Below are positions 1 to 10,060 of a stretch of DNA of 64,000 bases, piece by piece; position 1 is the stretch's first letter; the number at the start of each line of letters is the position of its first letter. The notes below the pieces were generated by a model. That model made no database searches and was not told the DNA's origin. It worked only from the letters and a program-made list of their open reading frames with translations. Origin of the DNA: Stutzerimonas stutzeri (GTDB taxonomy: Bacteria; Pseudomonadota; Gammaproteobacteria; Pseudomonadales; Pseudomonadaceae); assembly GCF_024448715.1 (NCBI RefSeq), contig NZ_JAMOHZ010000009.1, forward strand, positions 176,974 through 240,973, written 5' to 3'. A program made the translations under genes and the position numbers.

Positions 1-1324
<1,324 letters not shown>

Positions 1325-2197
1325 GTGAGTTCCAACCGCTCCACCGGCGCCATTCCGGTCTACAAACTCTATGGCGACTCACTCGACTGGCCGACCCCGG
1401 ACCTGCTGCATTGCGAGTCGATCCCCGAGCGCAGCCGCATGCATGACTGGGAGATCAGCCCGCACCGCCACGCCGACCTGACGCAGTTGCTCTACATCCG
1501 TCGGGGATGGGCTCTAGTAGAAGTGGAAGGCGTGCAGACACGCATCGACGAAGCGGCTGTGCAGGTACTGCCGCCGCTGTGCGTGCATGGGTTCCGCTTT
1601 TCCGAGCGCGTTGAAGGCTACGTGCTGACCCTCGCTGCACCGCTATTGGCGCGGCTGGAGGCGGCACTCGGCGGGCATCAGGCGCCGCTCGGTATAGCCG
1701 GGCTGCATGCTGTCGGCAAAGACCGTCGCTATCTGGATACGCTGTTCGACGCCATCGACCGGGAATACCGAACGCCGGCACCTGCACGCGATCTGTTGCT
1801 GCAATCGCTGGTCGGCGTGCTCGCGGTCTGGGTCGGGCGGCAAATGCTGGTGCGGCAGACGAACAGCCATCCGCTGCGGGGCCAGGCATTACTTGCCGCG
1901 TTTACCCGGCTTGTCGAAACCGACTTCTGCCGGCGGCATTCGGTTGAAGACTACGCTCACCGGCTCGACATCACTCCCGCTTACCTGAACACCCTGGCGC
2001 GTCGTTTTACCGGCCAGACAGCCCAGGGTGTGGTACATGAACGGGTACTGCTGGAGGCCAAGCGACAGCTGATCTACACGACGATGACCGTGAGCCAGAT
2101 CTCCGACAACCTTGGATTTTCCGAAGCAGCCTATTTCTCTCGCTTTTTCAAACGGCTGACCGGTTTGCCGCCGCGGGAGTTTCGCAATCGGCGCTGA
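1325..2197 (+). CDS. pobR: AraC/XylS-family activator of pobA
   Basis: Predicted 290-residue transcription activator that senses 4-hydroxybenzoate and switches on pobA. The first half carries a cupin-like effector domain (around residues 30-120, with the HRHADLTQLLYI segment). The last 100 residues hold the two helix-turn-helix units of the AraC family, ending with DNLGFSEAAYFSRFFKRLTG, the family signature. The start is a GTG at 1325, because no ATG lies in a suitable place before the conserved N-terminal region. The family assignment is firm. The name pobR rests on its divergent position beside pobA and on similarity of length and layout to known PobR activators. Confidence 0.85.
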   Translation: MSSNRSTGAIPVYKLYGDSLDWPTPDLLHCESIPERSRMHDWEISPHRHADLTQLLYIRRGWALVEVEGVQTRIDEAAVQVLPPLCVHGFRFSERVEGYVLTLAAPLLARLEAALGGHQAPLGIAGLHAVGKDRRYLDTLFDAIDREYRTPAPARDLLLQSLVGVLAVWVGRQMLVRQTNSHPLRGQALLAAFTRLVETDFCRRHSVEDYAHRLDITPAYLNTLARRFTGQTAQGVVHERVLLEAKRQLIYTTMTVSQISDNLGFSEAAYFSRFFKRLTGLPPREFRNRR

Positions 2198-2211
2198 CGG
2201 GAGCGGATGAG

Positions 2212-2243
2212 CCGTCTGCTGCAGGCCGTTGAACAGCAGACGG
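2212..2243 (+). terminator. strong stem-loop after pobR
   Basis: A perfect 10-base inverted repeat, CCGTCTGCTG at 2212-2221 and CAGCAGACGG at 2234-2243, with a 12-base loop lies 14 bases after the pobR stop. It has no long T run, so it may be a weak terminator or an RNA 3'-end stabiliser. Confidence 0.55.
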
Positions 2244-2293
2244 GCTTTGAAAGGACGACGACCTTAACGAGTCATTTTGCACCCATGGCCGAC

Positions 2294-2470
2294 CTACTCA
2301 TCGGCCGGTTCGCCGTTTGACGGATTATGTGCCTTCGGATTGGTCTCCGGTTTCGCGGACTGGCAGTCGTCGACGCAAATCCCCAACGCTGTCGCCAGCG
2401 CCTCGGTGACTTCCCGGAAGGAATACCCATCGGCCCATACCTGCGTTGTGCCGTTCAGCTTGTTAACCAT
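2294..2470 (-). CDS. small hypothetical protein (58 residues)
   Basis: A possible small cytoplasmic protein starting MVNKLNGTTQVWADGYSF at 2470. An upstream in-frame start at 2545 would give 83 residues. The composition looks protein-like rather than like an antisense shadow, because nothing overlaps it on the other strand. The second half is hydrophilic and rich in Pro, Glu and Asn. An AGAGG stretch about 10 bases before 2470 could serve as a ribosome site. I recognise no family and assign no function. Confidence 0.35.
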   Translation of the reverse strand: MVNKLNGTTQVWADGYSFREVTEALATALGICVDDCQSAKPETNPKAHNPSNGEPADE

Positions 2471-2836
2471 TTTTTCGGGCCTCTTGAGGCTGGAGCAACC
2501 AGCCATTACGTTCGGGCTGTTAGCCGCCCGGATAGCAATATGCAACTACAGCATCGAACGTGCCATCATCTGACTTATTATTTTTATTTTATATTTCAAT
2601 AACTTATAAAATTCGAAAGACCCAAGAGCTCATGCAAGTTGCACAGTCATCAAATAGTCACCATGCGATGTGCATGCACGGCCTGCGGCCCAATGGCTGA
2701 ACACGCACCATCAGCCGAACGGCCAAAACAACAGTGCAATCAACAAAAAGAACAACCACTGACAAAAGTCCCATAACCGCGCCCGAAGCGCGTTCGCCAT
2801 TAGGCATAATCGACTGCCATGCCCCGAGCATTCGCC
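2471..2836. other. AT-rich intergenic region before mdcR-like gene
   Basis: About 365 bases without a convincing gene. The stretch 2571-2620 is strongly AT-rich compared with the rest of the window, and a GTGCATGCAC palindrome follows near 2671. The region must hold the promoter of the LysR gene at 2837. I see no RNA gene or mobile-element end. Confidence 0.4.
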
Positions 2837-3757
2837 ATGCAAATCGACGAAGAACTCACCCTGAAAAAGCTGGAAGTCTTTCTGGCCTTCATGCGCAGCG
2901 GAAATCTGAGCAAGGCGGCTGCCGAGCTGAACACCAGCAATGTCAGCGTTCACCGCGCCATCCATTCACTGGAAAGCGCCTTACGCTGTCCTTTGTTCAA
3001 ACATGAAGGACGCAACCTGATTCCGCTGGAAAGCGCCTACGTACTGGAAGAAAAGGCTCAGAAGCTGGTGCAGGACGTGCTGGAAACGGTACGCCAGACC
3101 CGAGAGGCCGCCGGTTTCTCAGCTGAGCGCTTCAAGCTCGGTGCGCTGTATTCGTTGACGGTCAAGACGGTGCCGCAGCTGATCATGGGACTGAAGCTGC
3201 GCCGCAGCGAGCTCAACATCGACCTGATCCTCGGCTCCAACGTCGACCTGCTCTACAAACTGAAGAATATGGAGCTGGACGCCATCCTGATCTCCCTCGA
3301 CGACAGCCTCATAAACCCTGACTGCGAGCAATTGCTGCTTTTCGCCGATGATATTTTTCTAGCGGTACCCACTAATTCACCCTTCGCCGAGCAGGCAGAG
3401 GTGGATCTGGCCGACCTCCGCGATGCCACCTTCATCACCCTCACGCAGGGTTTTGCCACGCATCGCGACAGTGCTCGGGTATTCAACCAGGCAGGCTTCG
3501 AGCCGAATGTGGGCATGCAGGTCAACGACATTTTCACTCTGCTCAGCATGGTCAGCTCTGGGGTTGGCTACGCCCTGCTGCCCGGGCGGGTCGCAGCGGT
3601 GTACGAAAACCGCATCCGCCTGATTCCCTTGCAGCCCAGATACCGCCTGCAACAGCAGATCGGTGTGGTATTCCTGAAATCCAAAGAGCGCGATCCCAAT
3701 CTGCTTGCGCTTGTAGCGGAATGCCGCATGTACCGTCCTCGATCGAACTCCTCTTGA
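2837..3757 (+). CDS. mdcR: LysR-family regulator, probable malonate-utilisation regulator
   Basis: A 306-residue LysR-type regulator expected to control malonate genes. The N-terminal winged helix-turn-helix covers about residues 5-65 (LKKLEVFLAFMRSGNLSKA, then NVSVHRAIHSLE). A two-lobed ligand-binding domain follows, with FADDIFLAVP and GVGYALLPG segments as in MdcR-type proteins. I place the start at 2837 because MQIDEELTLKKLEVF matches the usual N-terminus. An ATG at 2819 in the same frame is the alternative. It sits upstream of a TRAP transporter on the same strand and near the mdc cluster on the other strand. LysR family is certain; the malonate role is inferred from context and resemblance. 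Confidence 0.75.
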   Translation: MQIDEELTLKKLEVFLAFMRSGNLSKAAAELNTSNVSVHRAIHSLESALRCPLFKHEGRNLIPLESAYVLEEKAQKLVQDVLETVRQTREAAGFSAERFKLGALYSLTVKTVPQLIMGLKLRRSELNIDLILGSNVDLLYKLKNMELDAILISLDDSLINPDCEQLLLFADDIFLAVPTNSPFAEQAEVDLADLRDATFITLTQGFATHRDSARVFNQAGFEPNVGMQVNDIFTLLSMVSSGVGYALLPGRVAAVYENRIRLIPLQPRYRLQQQIGVVFLKSKERDPNLLALVAECRMYRPRSNSS

Positions 3758-3951
3758 CGCCCCCAGAGAATCATTAACTTTTCCGTAACGATGGAGGGTG
3801 GGTCTTAATTGATCCGCCCCCTTGCGCGCGCTAGCCTGCATTCGGATCGAGCACGGAAGCCCGAACAACAAGAAGAAAAGTCCTATGACGTAATAAAAAT
3901 AATTATGAGCCGCATGGCGCGGTTCTGATGTGTCAATTCAGGAGAATTCCA

Positions 3952-4944
3952 ATGAAAGCCCTACTCCGTACCTCGGTTGCGGCTGCACTGCTGGTCGCCA
4001 GCATCCCCAGCTTCGCCGAGACCGTCCTGCGCGCATCCCATCAGTTTCCCGGCAACCAGGGCGACCCCCGCGATGAAATGGTGCAGATCATTGCCCGCGA
4101 AGTCGCCGCCGCCGATGTTGGCCTGAAGCTCCAGATCTACCCTGCGTCATCGTTATACAAAGCCAACGAGCAATGGGGCGCCCTGACTCGGGGGCAGCTC
4201 GACATGACGGCTCTGCCGCTGGACTATGCGTCCGGCCGCGTACCGCAGTTCTCCGCCACGCTGATGCCGGGACTGGTCAAGAACTATGAACATGCCCAGC
4301 GCCTGAACCAGTCCGATTTCATAAAAGAAATACATGCTCTGGCTGAGAAGAACGGCGCGGTTATTCTCGCTGACGCCTGGCTGGCCGGCGGATTCGCCTC
4401 CAAGGAACACTGCATCACCTCACCCGAGAGCATCAAGGGCCAGGTTATCCGCGCCGCCGGGCCAGCATTCGAAAACATGCTCGCCGCCGCGGGTGCCTCG
4501 ATATCGTCGATGCCGTCCTCCGAGATATACACCGGCATGCAGACCGGAGTACTGGACGCAGCCAACACCTCCAATGACAGCTTTGTCTCGTACCGCCTGT
4601 ATGAGCAGGTGAAATGCCTGACCGCACCGGGCGATAACGCCCTGTGGTTCATGTATGAGCCCGTACTGATGTCCAAGCGCACCTTCGATCGTCTTACTCC
4701 GGAACAGAAGGAGGTCATCCTGGCAGCAGCAAGCAAGGCCGAGGCCTACTTCGCCGAGGAAGGCCCTAAAGGCGAACAGCGCATGAAGGAGACCTTCGCC
4801 AAGGCCGGAGTAAAGGTGGTAAACCTGAGCAAGGAAGAACACGACGCCTGGATGCAGGTAGCCCGTGCATCCTCCTACCAGTACTTCTCCGATAAGGTTA
4901 AAGGCGGCAAAGAGCTTCTGGACAAGGCCCTCGCCGTGCAGTGA
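3952..4944 (+). CDS. dctP: TRAP transporter solute-binding protein (DctP type)
   Basis: Periplasmic binding protein of a tripartite ATP-independent transporter, which hands an organic acid to the DctQM membrane pair. It is 330 residues long. A signal peptide with cleavage after SIPSFA is evident, and the mature protein begins ETVLRASHQFPGNQGD. ATG 3952 is chosen over an upstream in-frame start because a CAGGAGAA ribosome site precedes it and it opens the signal peptide. The three genes 3952-6917 form an operon downstream of the mdcR-like gene. Malonate is the likely substrate by location, since TRAP malonate importers (MatPQM type) are known, but a different C3/C4 acid is possible. Confidence 0.85.
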   Translation: MKALLRTSVAAALLVASIPSFAETVLRASHQFPGNQGDPRDEMVQIIAREVAAADVGLKLQIYPASSLYKANEQWGALTRGQLDMTALPLDYASGRVPQFSATLMPGLVKNYEHAQRLNQSDFIKEIHALAEKNGAVILADAWLAGGFASKEHCITSPESIKGQVIRAAGPAFENMLAAAGASISSMPSSEIYTGMQTGVLDAANTSNDSFVSYRLYEQVKCLTAPGDNALWFMYEPVLMSKRTFDRLTPEQKEVILAAASKAEAYFAEEGPKGEQRMKETFAKAGVKVVNLSKEEHDAWMQVARASSYQYFSDKVKGGKELLDKALAVQ

Positions 4945-4954
4945 TGCCCATTGC

Positions 4955-4973
4955 GGCCGCTTCCTCAGCGGCC
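4955..4973 (+). other. stem-loop between dctP and dctQ
   Basis: GGCCGCT at 4955-4961 and AGCGGCC at 4967-4973 form a perfect 7-base stem with a TCCTC loop, 10 bases after the dctP stop. There is no T run. Such hairpins after binding-protein genes commonly protect the upstream message and keep the binding protein more abundant than the permease. That role is inferred here. Confidence 0.45.
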
Positions 4974-5034
4974 TTCGCTGCGTTCGAGCTCGCGCCGCGG
5001 CTTCTGCTGAAGGCGCCGGTTCCAAGGAGTCCCC

Positions 5035-5604
5035 ATGTCCAGACGTTTTATTCTCTCGATCGAGACGCTATCGCGCCTTGGTGGTGTCAGCGCCGTTGTC
5101 CTGCTGATCATCGCCATGGTGGTCATGTGCCAGATGATCCTCATGCGTTACCTGTTCCGAGCGCCCACTATTTGGCAGACCGAGGTCGTGGTATTCGCAG
5201 CGACCGCGGCAATATTCATTGGCGCGCCCTACGTGCTGATGAAGAAGGGTCACGTCGGCGTCGATGTAATAGAGCTGATGATGTCGTCGCCAAACCGACG
5301 GCGCATGCAGTGTCTCGGTGCAGTGTTAGGCCTGATCTTCTGCCTGCTGATGAGCGTGGCTAGCGGCATCTATGTCCACGAGGCCTGGAAAGGCGGCTGG
5401 ACCACCCCGACTATCGCCGCCATTCCGCTGTGGATTCCCGCAACGCCAATGCTGGTGGGCTTCGGCCTGCTGTGCCTGCAATACGTGGTGGAGCTGATGA
5501 AACTGATTCGCCCCGAGTTGAGCATTCCAGAGCCACAAAACGCTGAGGCGGAGAAGAACGAAACCACCTTGCAAAGCCATCAGAATCTGGGAGAAGTAAG
5601 ATGA
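5035..5604 (+). CDS. dctQ: TRAP transporter small permease (DctQ type)
   Basis: A 189-residue inner-membrane protein with four hydrophobic segments (approximately residues 17-37, 50-68, 88-112 and 130-150), the standard DctQ layout. It pairs with the large DctM subunit and is needed for transport. The start at 5035 has an AAGGAG ribosome site 9 bases upstream. Its stop overlaps the dctM start in an ATGA, which suggests translational coupling. The C-terminal tail is hydrophilic and probably cytoplasmic. Confidence 0.85.
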   Translation: MSRRFILSIETLSRLGGVSAVVLLIIAMVVMCQMILMRYLFRAPTIWQTEVVVFAATAAIFIGAPYVLMKKGHVGVDVIELMMSSPNRRRMQCLGAVLGLIFCLLMSVASGIYVHEAWKGGWTTPTIAAIPLWIPATPMLVGFGLLCLQYVVELMKLIRPELSIPEPQNAEAEKNETTLQSHQNLGEVR

Positions 5605-6917
5605 CTCCGTCCCTTGCAGGTGTGCTGCTGATCTGCGCCTTGCTGTTATTCCTCGCCACCGGCATGCCGATTGCCTTCGCCCTCGGCCTGGCGGCCATGG
5701 GTGGTCTGTTCATGGCGATGGGTCCGGAAGTCATCGGCGTGGTGGCCGAAACCATGTTCGCCGGCATCGGCAACCTGGCCTTCGTATCGATTCCGATGTT
5801 CGTGCTGATGGGTGCCATCGTTGCCGGCACGCCCGCCGGAGCCGACCTTTACCGCGCCCTGGATCGCTGGATGTACAAGGTTCCAGGCGGCCTGGTGCTG
5901 TCGAACATTGGCGCCTGCGCAGTATTTTCCGGCATGACGGGTTCGAGCCCGGCAACCTGCGCAGCGATCGGCAAACTCGGCATCCCTGAAATGATCAACC
6001 GCGGCTACCCCACTTCGGTGGCGACCGGCTCGATCGCCGCAGGCGGCACGCTCGGCATCCTGTTGCCGCCGTCGGTAACGATGATCATCTACGGCATTGC
6101 CACGGAAACATCCATCGGCCGGCTCTTTCTCGCGGGCGTACTACCCGGCCTGATGCTGACCGCCATGTTCATGTGCTGGGCAATGTTCGATGCCCGCCGC
6201 AAGGGTTTTCGCTTCGGCGCCGAAGGGGTGCACTACAGCTTGCGCGACAAGCTGGCGGCGCTGCCCCGAATACTGCCGCTGATGTTCATCATCCTGGGCG
6301 TTCTCTACGTACTTTATGGTGGTGTGGCCACGCCTTCCGAAGCAGCTGGCGCAGGCGCCATGCTTACGCTGGTGGTGGTAGTGCTGGCGTACCGGCTGTT
6401 CAAGCTGGGCACCTTTCGCGACATCTTCGGCACCGGCATGCGCGAAAGCGTCATGATCATGATGATCCTGGCTTCCGCCGAACTGTTCGCCTTCGCGCTG
6501 TCCTCGCTATACATCACCCAATCGGTGGCCGAGACGATCGCCAGTCTGGAAGTCAACCGCTGGGTGCTGATGGGCGTGATCAACGTGTTTCTGTTGGTGG
6601 CCGGGATGTTTCTGCCACCGGTGGCAGTAATCGTGATGTCCGCGCCTTTACTCTTCCCCATCGTGGTGCAAGCCGGCTTCGATCCTTACTGGTTTGCGGT
6701 GGTGCTTACCATCAATATGGAGATCGGCCTGATCACCCCGCCGCTGGGGCTGAACCTGTTTGTCATCAATGGGATCGCGCCGCAGGTTCCCACGCGGGAC
6801 ATTCTCTGGGGAGCCCTTCCTTATGCGCTGGTCATGATTCTGGCGATAATCGTGCTGTGCCTGTTCCCACAGATCGCTACCGTCCTGCCTGACTATGTCA
6901 TGGGTAAAGCCGACTAG
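5601..6917 (+). CDS. dctM: TRAP transporter large permease (DctM type)
   Basis: A 438-residue polytopic membrane protein with about 12 hydrophobic segments, the ion-coupled transport subunit of a TRAP system. Family hallmarks include GMTGSSPATCAAIGKLGIPEM near residue 115, the GTLGILLPPSVTMIIYG stretch and the repeat-half motif NMEIGLITPPLGLNLFVI near the C-terminus. It overlaps dctQ by four bases and is followed by a strong terminator. The substrate is inferred to be malonate or a related acid from the neighbouring mdc genes. Confidence 0.9.
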   Translation: MTPSLAGVLLICALLLFLATGMPIAFALGLAAMGGLFMAMGPEVIGVVAETMFAGIGNLAFVSIPMFVLMGAIVAGTPAGADLYRALDRWMYKVPGGLVLSNIGACAVFSGMTGSSPATCAAIGKLGIPEMINRGYPTSVATGSIAAGGTLGILLPPSVTMIIYGIATETSIGRLFLAGVLPGLMLTAMFMCWAMFDARRKGFRFGAEGVHYSLRDKLAALPRILPLMFIILGVLYVLYGGVATPSEAAGAGAMLTLVVVVLAYRLFKLGTFRDIFGTGMRESVMIMMILASAELFAFALSSLYITQSVAETIASLEVNRWVLMGVINVFLLVAGMFLPPVAVIVMSAPLLFPIVVQAGFDPYWFAVVLTINMEIGLITPPLGLNLFVINGIAPQVPTRDILWGALPYALVMILAIIVLCLFPQIATVLPDYVMGKAD

Positions 6918-6938
6918 GAGAAGATGTTGGCCGTCTGG

Positions 6939-6967
6939 CGGGCTTCCCTCGGAAGCCCGTTTTTTTT
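6939..6967 (+). terminator. rho-independent terminator after TRAP operon
   Basis: CGGGCTTCC at 6939-6947 pairs with GGAAGCCCG at 6951-6959 around a CTC loop and is followed by an eight-base T run. It ends the dctPQM transcript 21 bases after the dctM stop. Confidence 0.9.
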
Positions 6968-7104
6968 GCTTCACGATTGCTTCATTAGTTCAGCAACGGA
7001 CGAACAGTGCACCGGTGCTGGAGGCTGCTTCGTTTACCTAGCACTGCAAAGCCTAGTAAGCCGTTTCCGATAGGCGTTTGGTTCAACCCAGTTGGGGCAT
7101 TGCA

Positions 7105-7134
7105 GGGTGGAAAACGGCAATCCGCTTCCCACCC
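7105..7134. repeat. palindromic element between convergent dctM and madM
   Basis: An imperfect hairpin with outer arms GGGTGG and CCACCC, inner arms CGG and CCG, and a CAAT loop. It lies about 10 bases beyond the madM stop, so it may end the mdc-mad transcript. It could also be a dispersed genomic palindrome. It has no T run in either direction. Confidence 0.4.
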
Positions 7135-7143
7135 CGAGTCGAT

Positions 7144-7908
7144 TCAACCGAGCAGGCCGCGCATGATGAAGAACAGCAGTGACGGGCCAAGCAGGCAGCC
7201 CAGCGCAGTATAGAACGCCGCGGTCAGACAGCCGTAAGGCACCAGCCTGGCATCGGTCGCCGCCAGACCACCCGCGACGCCACTGGACGTGCCGATGAGC
7301 CCGCCGAAGATCACAGCGGCACGCGGGTTGTTCAAGCCGATCATGGGCGCAACGAAGGGCGTCGCGATCATCACCAGGATCGCCTTGACCAGGCCGGCGG
7401 CGATGGACAGCGCCATCACTTCGGAGCTGGCGCCAATCGCGGCACCGGTTACCGGGCCGACGATGTAGGTCACCGCACCCGTGCCGATGGTGGTCAGGCT
7501 TACCGCATCGGTGTAGCCGAAGGCCATAGCCACCGAAACGCCCGCGATAAAGGACGAGAAAACGCCGATGAATAGCGCCAGCACGCCCACCATTCCGGCG
7601 CGCTTGAGCTCCTCGACACTCACGCCGAAGCCGGTGGCAACGATGGCGAAGTCCCGCAGCATGGAGCCGCCGAGCAGGCCGATGCCGGAGAACAACGCGA
7701 TGTCCACCAGCCCCTTCTGTCCGCCAGTCACAACGCCTCCGATATACGACAGTAACAGGCCGATCAGAATGGCCACCGCCGAGCCGTGCAGACGGCCTTT
7801 GGTGAGCTTGTCCGACAGCCAGTAGGAGAACCACATGGTCGCGCCGATGATGGCGAAGCCGCTGATCAGGCCGTAGCCGGAGACGACCTTGAGTAGAGAT
7901 TCATACAT
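7144..7908 (-). CDS. madM: malonate transporter subunit MadM
   Basis: A 254-residue, highly hydrophobic inner-membrane protein, the larger half of the MadL-MadM sodium-dependent malonate importer. Starting MYESLLKVVSGYGLISGFA, it has about eight to nine membrane segments rich in Gly and Ala, with GGSMLRDFAIVATGFG in the middle. Its start lies three bases after the madL stop, and both follow the mdc genes as in Pseudomonas mdcABCDEGHLM clusters. It is the last gene of the unit, and 7105-7134 may end the transcript. Confidence 0.92.
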   Translation of the reverse strand: MYESLLKVVSGYGLISGFAIIGATMWFSYWLSDKLTKGRLHGSAVAILIGLLLSYIGGVVTGGQKGLVDIALFSGIGLLGGSMLRDFAIVATGFGVSVEELKRAGMVGVLALFIGVFSSFIAGVSVAMAFGYTDAVSLTTIGTGAVTYIVGPVTGAAIGASSEVMALSIAAGLVKAILVMIATPFVAPMIGLNNPRAAVIFGGLIGTSSGVAGGLAATDARLVPYGCLTAAFYTALGCLLGPSLLFFIMRGLLG

Positions 7909-7911
7909 GGC

Positions 7912-8310
7912 TCAGCCCTCGGTGGTCAGTGGTTTGGCGACATCGGCTTCAAGCTCTTTTCGGCCGATCCGATCGAGCACCGGCACCAGAGCAAAAGCGA
8001 TCGCCACCGCGGCGATACCGGCAAGGATTGCCATCGGGCCGCCGCTGAGGGCGCCGAAGACGTTCTGCTGGGCAGCCATGGCCACCACGATCGGGATGTA
8101 GACGGCGCTCCAGAACTTGACGCCCTGCTCCGAATCCATCGTGAACAGGCCGCGCTTTTTGAGAGAGCTGCCAAGCAGAATCAGCAGCACCATGGCGATA
8201 CCGACGCCGCCGACATTGGCTGGTACGCCGATGAGTTTCCCCAGCAATTCACCCACGAAGATGCCTGCCAGGGTGCATAAGGCCAGGAAGGCCACACCGA
8301 AGATAATCAT
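7912..8310 (-). CDS. madL: malonate transporter subunit MadL
   Basis: A 132-residue membrane protein with four hydrophobic segments, the small partner of MadM in malonate uptake. It begins MIIFGVAFLALCTLAGIF and contains the conserved VGGVGIAMVLLIL stretch. It is 122 bases downstream of mdcH, the largest gap within the run apart from that between mdcE and mdcG, so a secondary promoter is possible there. Length and partner gene match the family. Confidence 0.92.
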   Translation of the reverse strand: MIIFGVAFLALCTLAGIFVGELLGKLIGVPANVGGVGIAMVLLILLGSSLKKRGLFTMDSEQGVKFWSAVYIPIVVAMAAQQNVFGALSGGPMAILAGIAAVAIAFALVPVLDRIGRKELEADVAKPLTTEG

Positions 8311-8432
8311 TATTGTCCTTTTGGGGTTGCGCTCAAGGCTCGGCGTTGCCGGCTTGAATGCGCGTGTTGTCGAGGTCGTTATTTTTATCCATCGAACAGT
8401 AGCGAGTTCGGCTCACTCTTCAGTTCACGCGG

Positions 8433-9368
8433 TCATCGGCTACGGCTGCCCTCCTGACGCAGCAAGGCGTCCACTGTGTCCAACCGGGCACCGTCAAAGG
8501 CGATCAGCGTACCTTGTTCAAATACACGCCTAGCCAGCCCGGTCAGTACCGAGCCGGGCGGCAGTTCGATATGCAGCCGCACGCCGCGCTCGTAGGCGGT
8601 GCGCAGCGTGCCGTGCCAGTCGACGACGCGGCACATGTTGAAAGCCAGGTCGTCGCGCAGACGCTGCGGATCGGCGATGGGCCGCGCCGTGGTGCTGCTC
8701 AGATAACGGATGCGTGGCGCGCGAAGCTCGACACTGGCGAAGGCATCGGCGAGCTGTGCGGCTGGCGTCTCCAGCAAGGCGCTGTGAGACGGCACGCTCA
8801 CTGCCAGTCGCCTGGCACAAGATGCGCCCAAGGCCTTGGCGCGCTGCGCGACCTCCATCATGGCGTGGTCCGCGCCGGCGATCACGATCTGGTTGTCGGC
8901 GTTGATATTGGCCAGGTGAACCGGGGATTGCTCGCCATGCACCTCGGCCAGCAGTCGCTCGACGGTGCCGAGATCAAGGCCGAGGATCGCAGTCATGCCG
9001 AAGTCTTGCGGATAGGCGTCCTGCATCAGTTCGCCGCGCAGCGCGACCAGCCGCACGGCATCGTGGTAATCGAGCGAACCGGCAACCACGGCCGCCGCGT
9101 AGGCGCCGATGGACAGTCCCGCCACGTAGTCCGGCGCCCGCCCGCCGCGCATCAGCAGACGCGCGCCAGCGACACCGGCAATTAACAGGCAGAGCTGCAC
9201 GGCGCGAGTCGAGGCCAAGGCGGCTTCGCTGTCCAGCGCGAGGGCATCCTCGCCGAGCGCTTCGCCGGCCTGTTTCAGACAGTCGAGCACCTCGGGCTCC
9301 TGCGGCAGACGATGCAGCATGCCGGGCTTCTGCGCGCCCTGGCCGGGAAAGGCGAAGAGACTGCTCAT
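8433..9368 (-). CDS. mdcH: malonate decarboxylase epsilon subunit, malonyl-CoA:ACP transacylase
   Basis: Transfers malonyl from malonyl-CoA onto the decarboxylase carrier protein to prime the catalytic cycle. The 311-residue protein has the acyltransferase N-terminal motif FAFPGQGAQ and the nucleophile elbow GLSIG with Ser86, both typical of FabD-like enzymes. Its start overlaps the mdcG stop by four bases, so the two are probably translated together. The C-terminal half is the usual ferredoxin-like subdomain plus the end of the hydrolase fold. Confidence 0.92.
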   Translation of the reverse strand: MSSLFAFPGQGAQKPGMLHRLPQEPEVLDCLKQAGEALGEDALALDSEAALASTRAVQLCLLIAGVAGARLLMRGGRAPDYVAGLSIGAYAAAVVAGSLDYHDAVRLVALRGELMQDAYPQDFGMTAILGLDLGTVERLLAEVHGEQSPVHLANINADNQIVIAGADHAMMEVAQRAKALGASCARRLAVSVPSHSALLETPAAQLADAFASVELRAPRIRYLSSTTARPIADPQRLRDDLAFNMCRVVDWHGTLRTAYERGVRLHIELPPGSVLTGLARRVFEQGTLIAFDGARLDTVDALLRQEGSRSR

Positions 9369-9997
9369 GCGACCAGTTCCGGCTGATCCAAGGAGTCACG
9401 CCAGGGATTGCCGACCAGCCGCGCACCGCTGGAACACTTGAGCAGTACGCGGCTCGCAGCGCCTGCCCACTCGCGCAAGGCAACGGCACCGGCTGGTGTT
9501 TCCAATTGCATGTCGACGCGGCAGCATGCCTGATCCAGTAGCCGCTGCAGTTCGTGCGCTTCATAGCGTGTGAGTTCGCAGGGCATGCGCAGCAGCAGAT
9601 CGAGATCGCTTTCGGCATGCGCAGTCGGCATCCCGGTGGCCAACTGGTAGCCGACCGAACCGGTTACGCCCCAGCTGCGCCCCAGGTCATCCAGGAAGGG
9701 CTTGATCGCCGCCAGCGCCTTGAAAGCCGGAAGCTCGCTGGACGGCAGCGCCTCGATCAATTGTTCCGGGCTCACGCAACGCAATGCGCGGCTCACATCC
9801 ATGACCGTGGCGTAGCGCTGATCGCGGCTGATGCCTCGCAGGCCCACCGCTATCTGACCGACCGCCGTAAGCGCACGGCGCACCACCACCGGCTGGCCGG
9901 TGGCGAGCATTTGTCGCGCCCACTCCGGTGCGTCAGCGAGCAGCTGCTCTGAAGTCATGCCCCAGAGCAGGTCATGGGGGCGTGGCGTGGCGTGCAT
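9365..9997 (-). CDS. mdcG: phosphoribosyl-dephospho-CoA transferase (holo-ACP synthase of malonate decarboxylase)
   Basis: Attaches the 2'-(5''-triphosphoribosyl)-3'-dephospho-CoA precursor to the serine of the MdcC carrier protein. The 210-residue protein contains a nucleotidyltransferase-type acidic motif, ESDLDLLLRMP, near residue 130. It starts MHATPRPHDLLWG at 9997. A 110-base gap with a palindromic repeat separates it from mdcE, unlike the overlapping genes upstream. It works with MdcB, which makes the prosthetic group. Confidence 0.9.
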   Translation of the reverse strand: MHATPRPHDLLWGMTSEQLLADAPEWARQMLATGQPVVVRRALTAVGQIAVGLRGISRDQRYATVMDVSRALRCVSPEQLIEALPSSELPAFKALAAIKPFLDDLGRSWGVTGSVGYQLATGMPTAHAESDLDLLLRMPCELTRYEAHELQRLLDQACCRVDMQLETPAGAVALREWAGAASRVLLKCSSGARLVGNPWRDSLDQPELVA

Positions 9998-10060
9998 CTA
10001 CAGCCTCCTCGTGATTATTTTTGTGGAGGATGGGGTTCGGTGGCGTCGGTATTACCGTTG

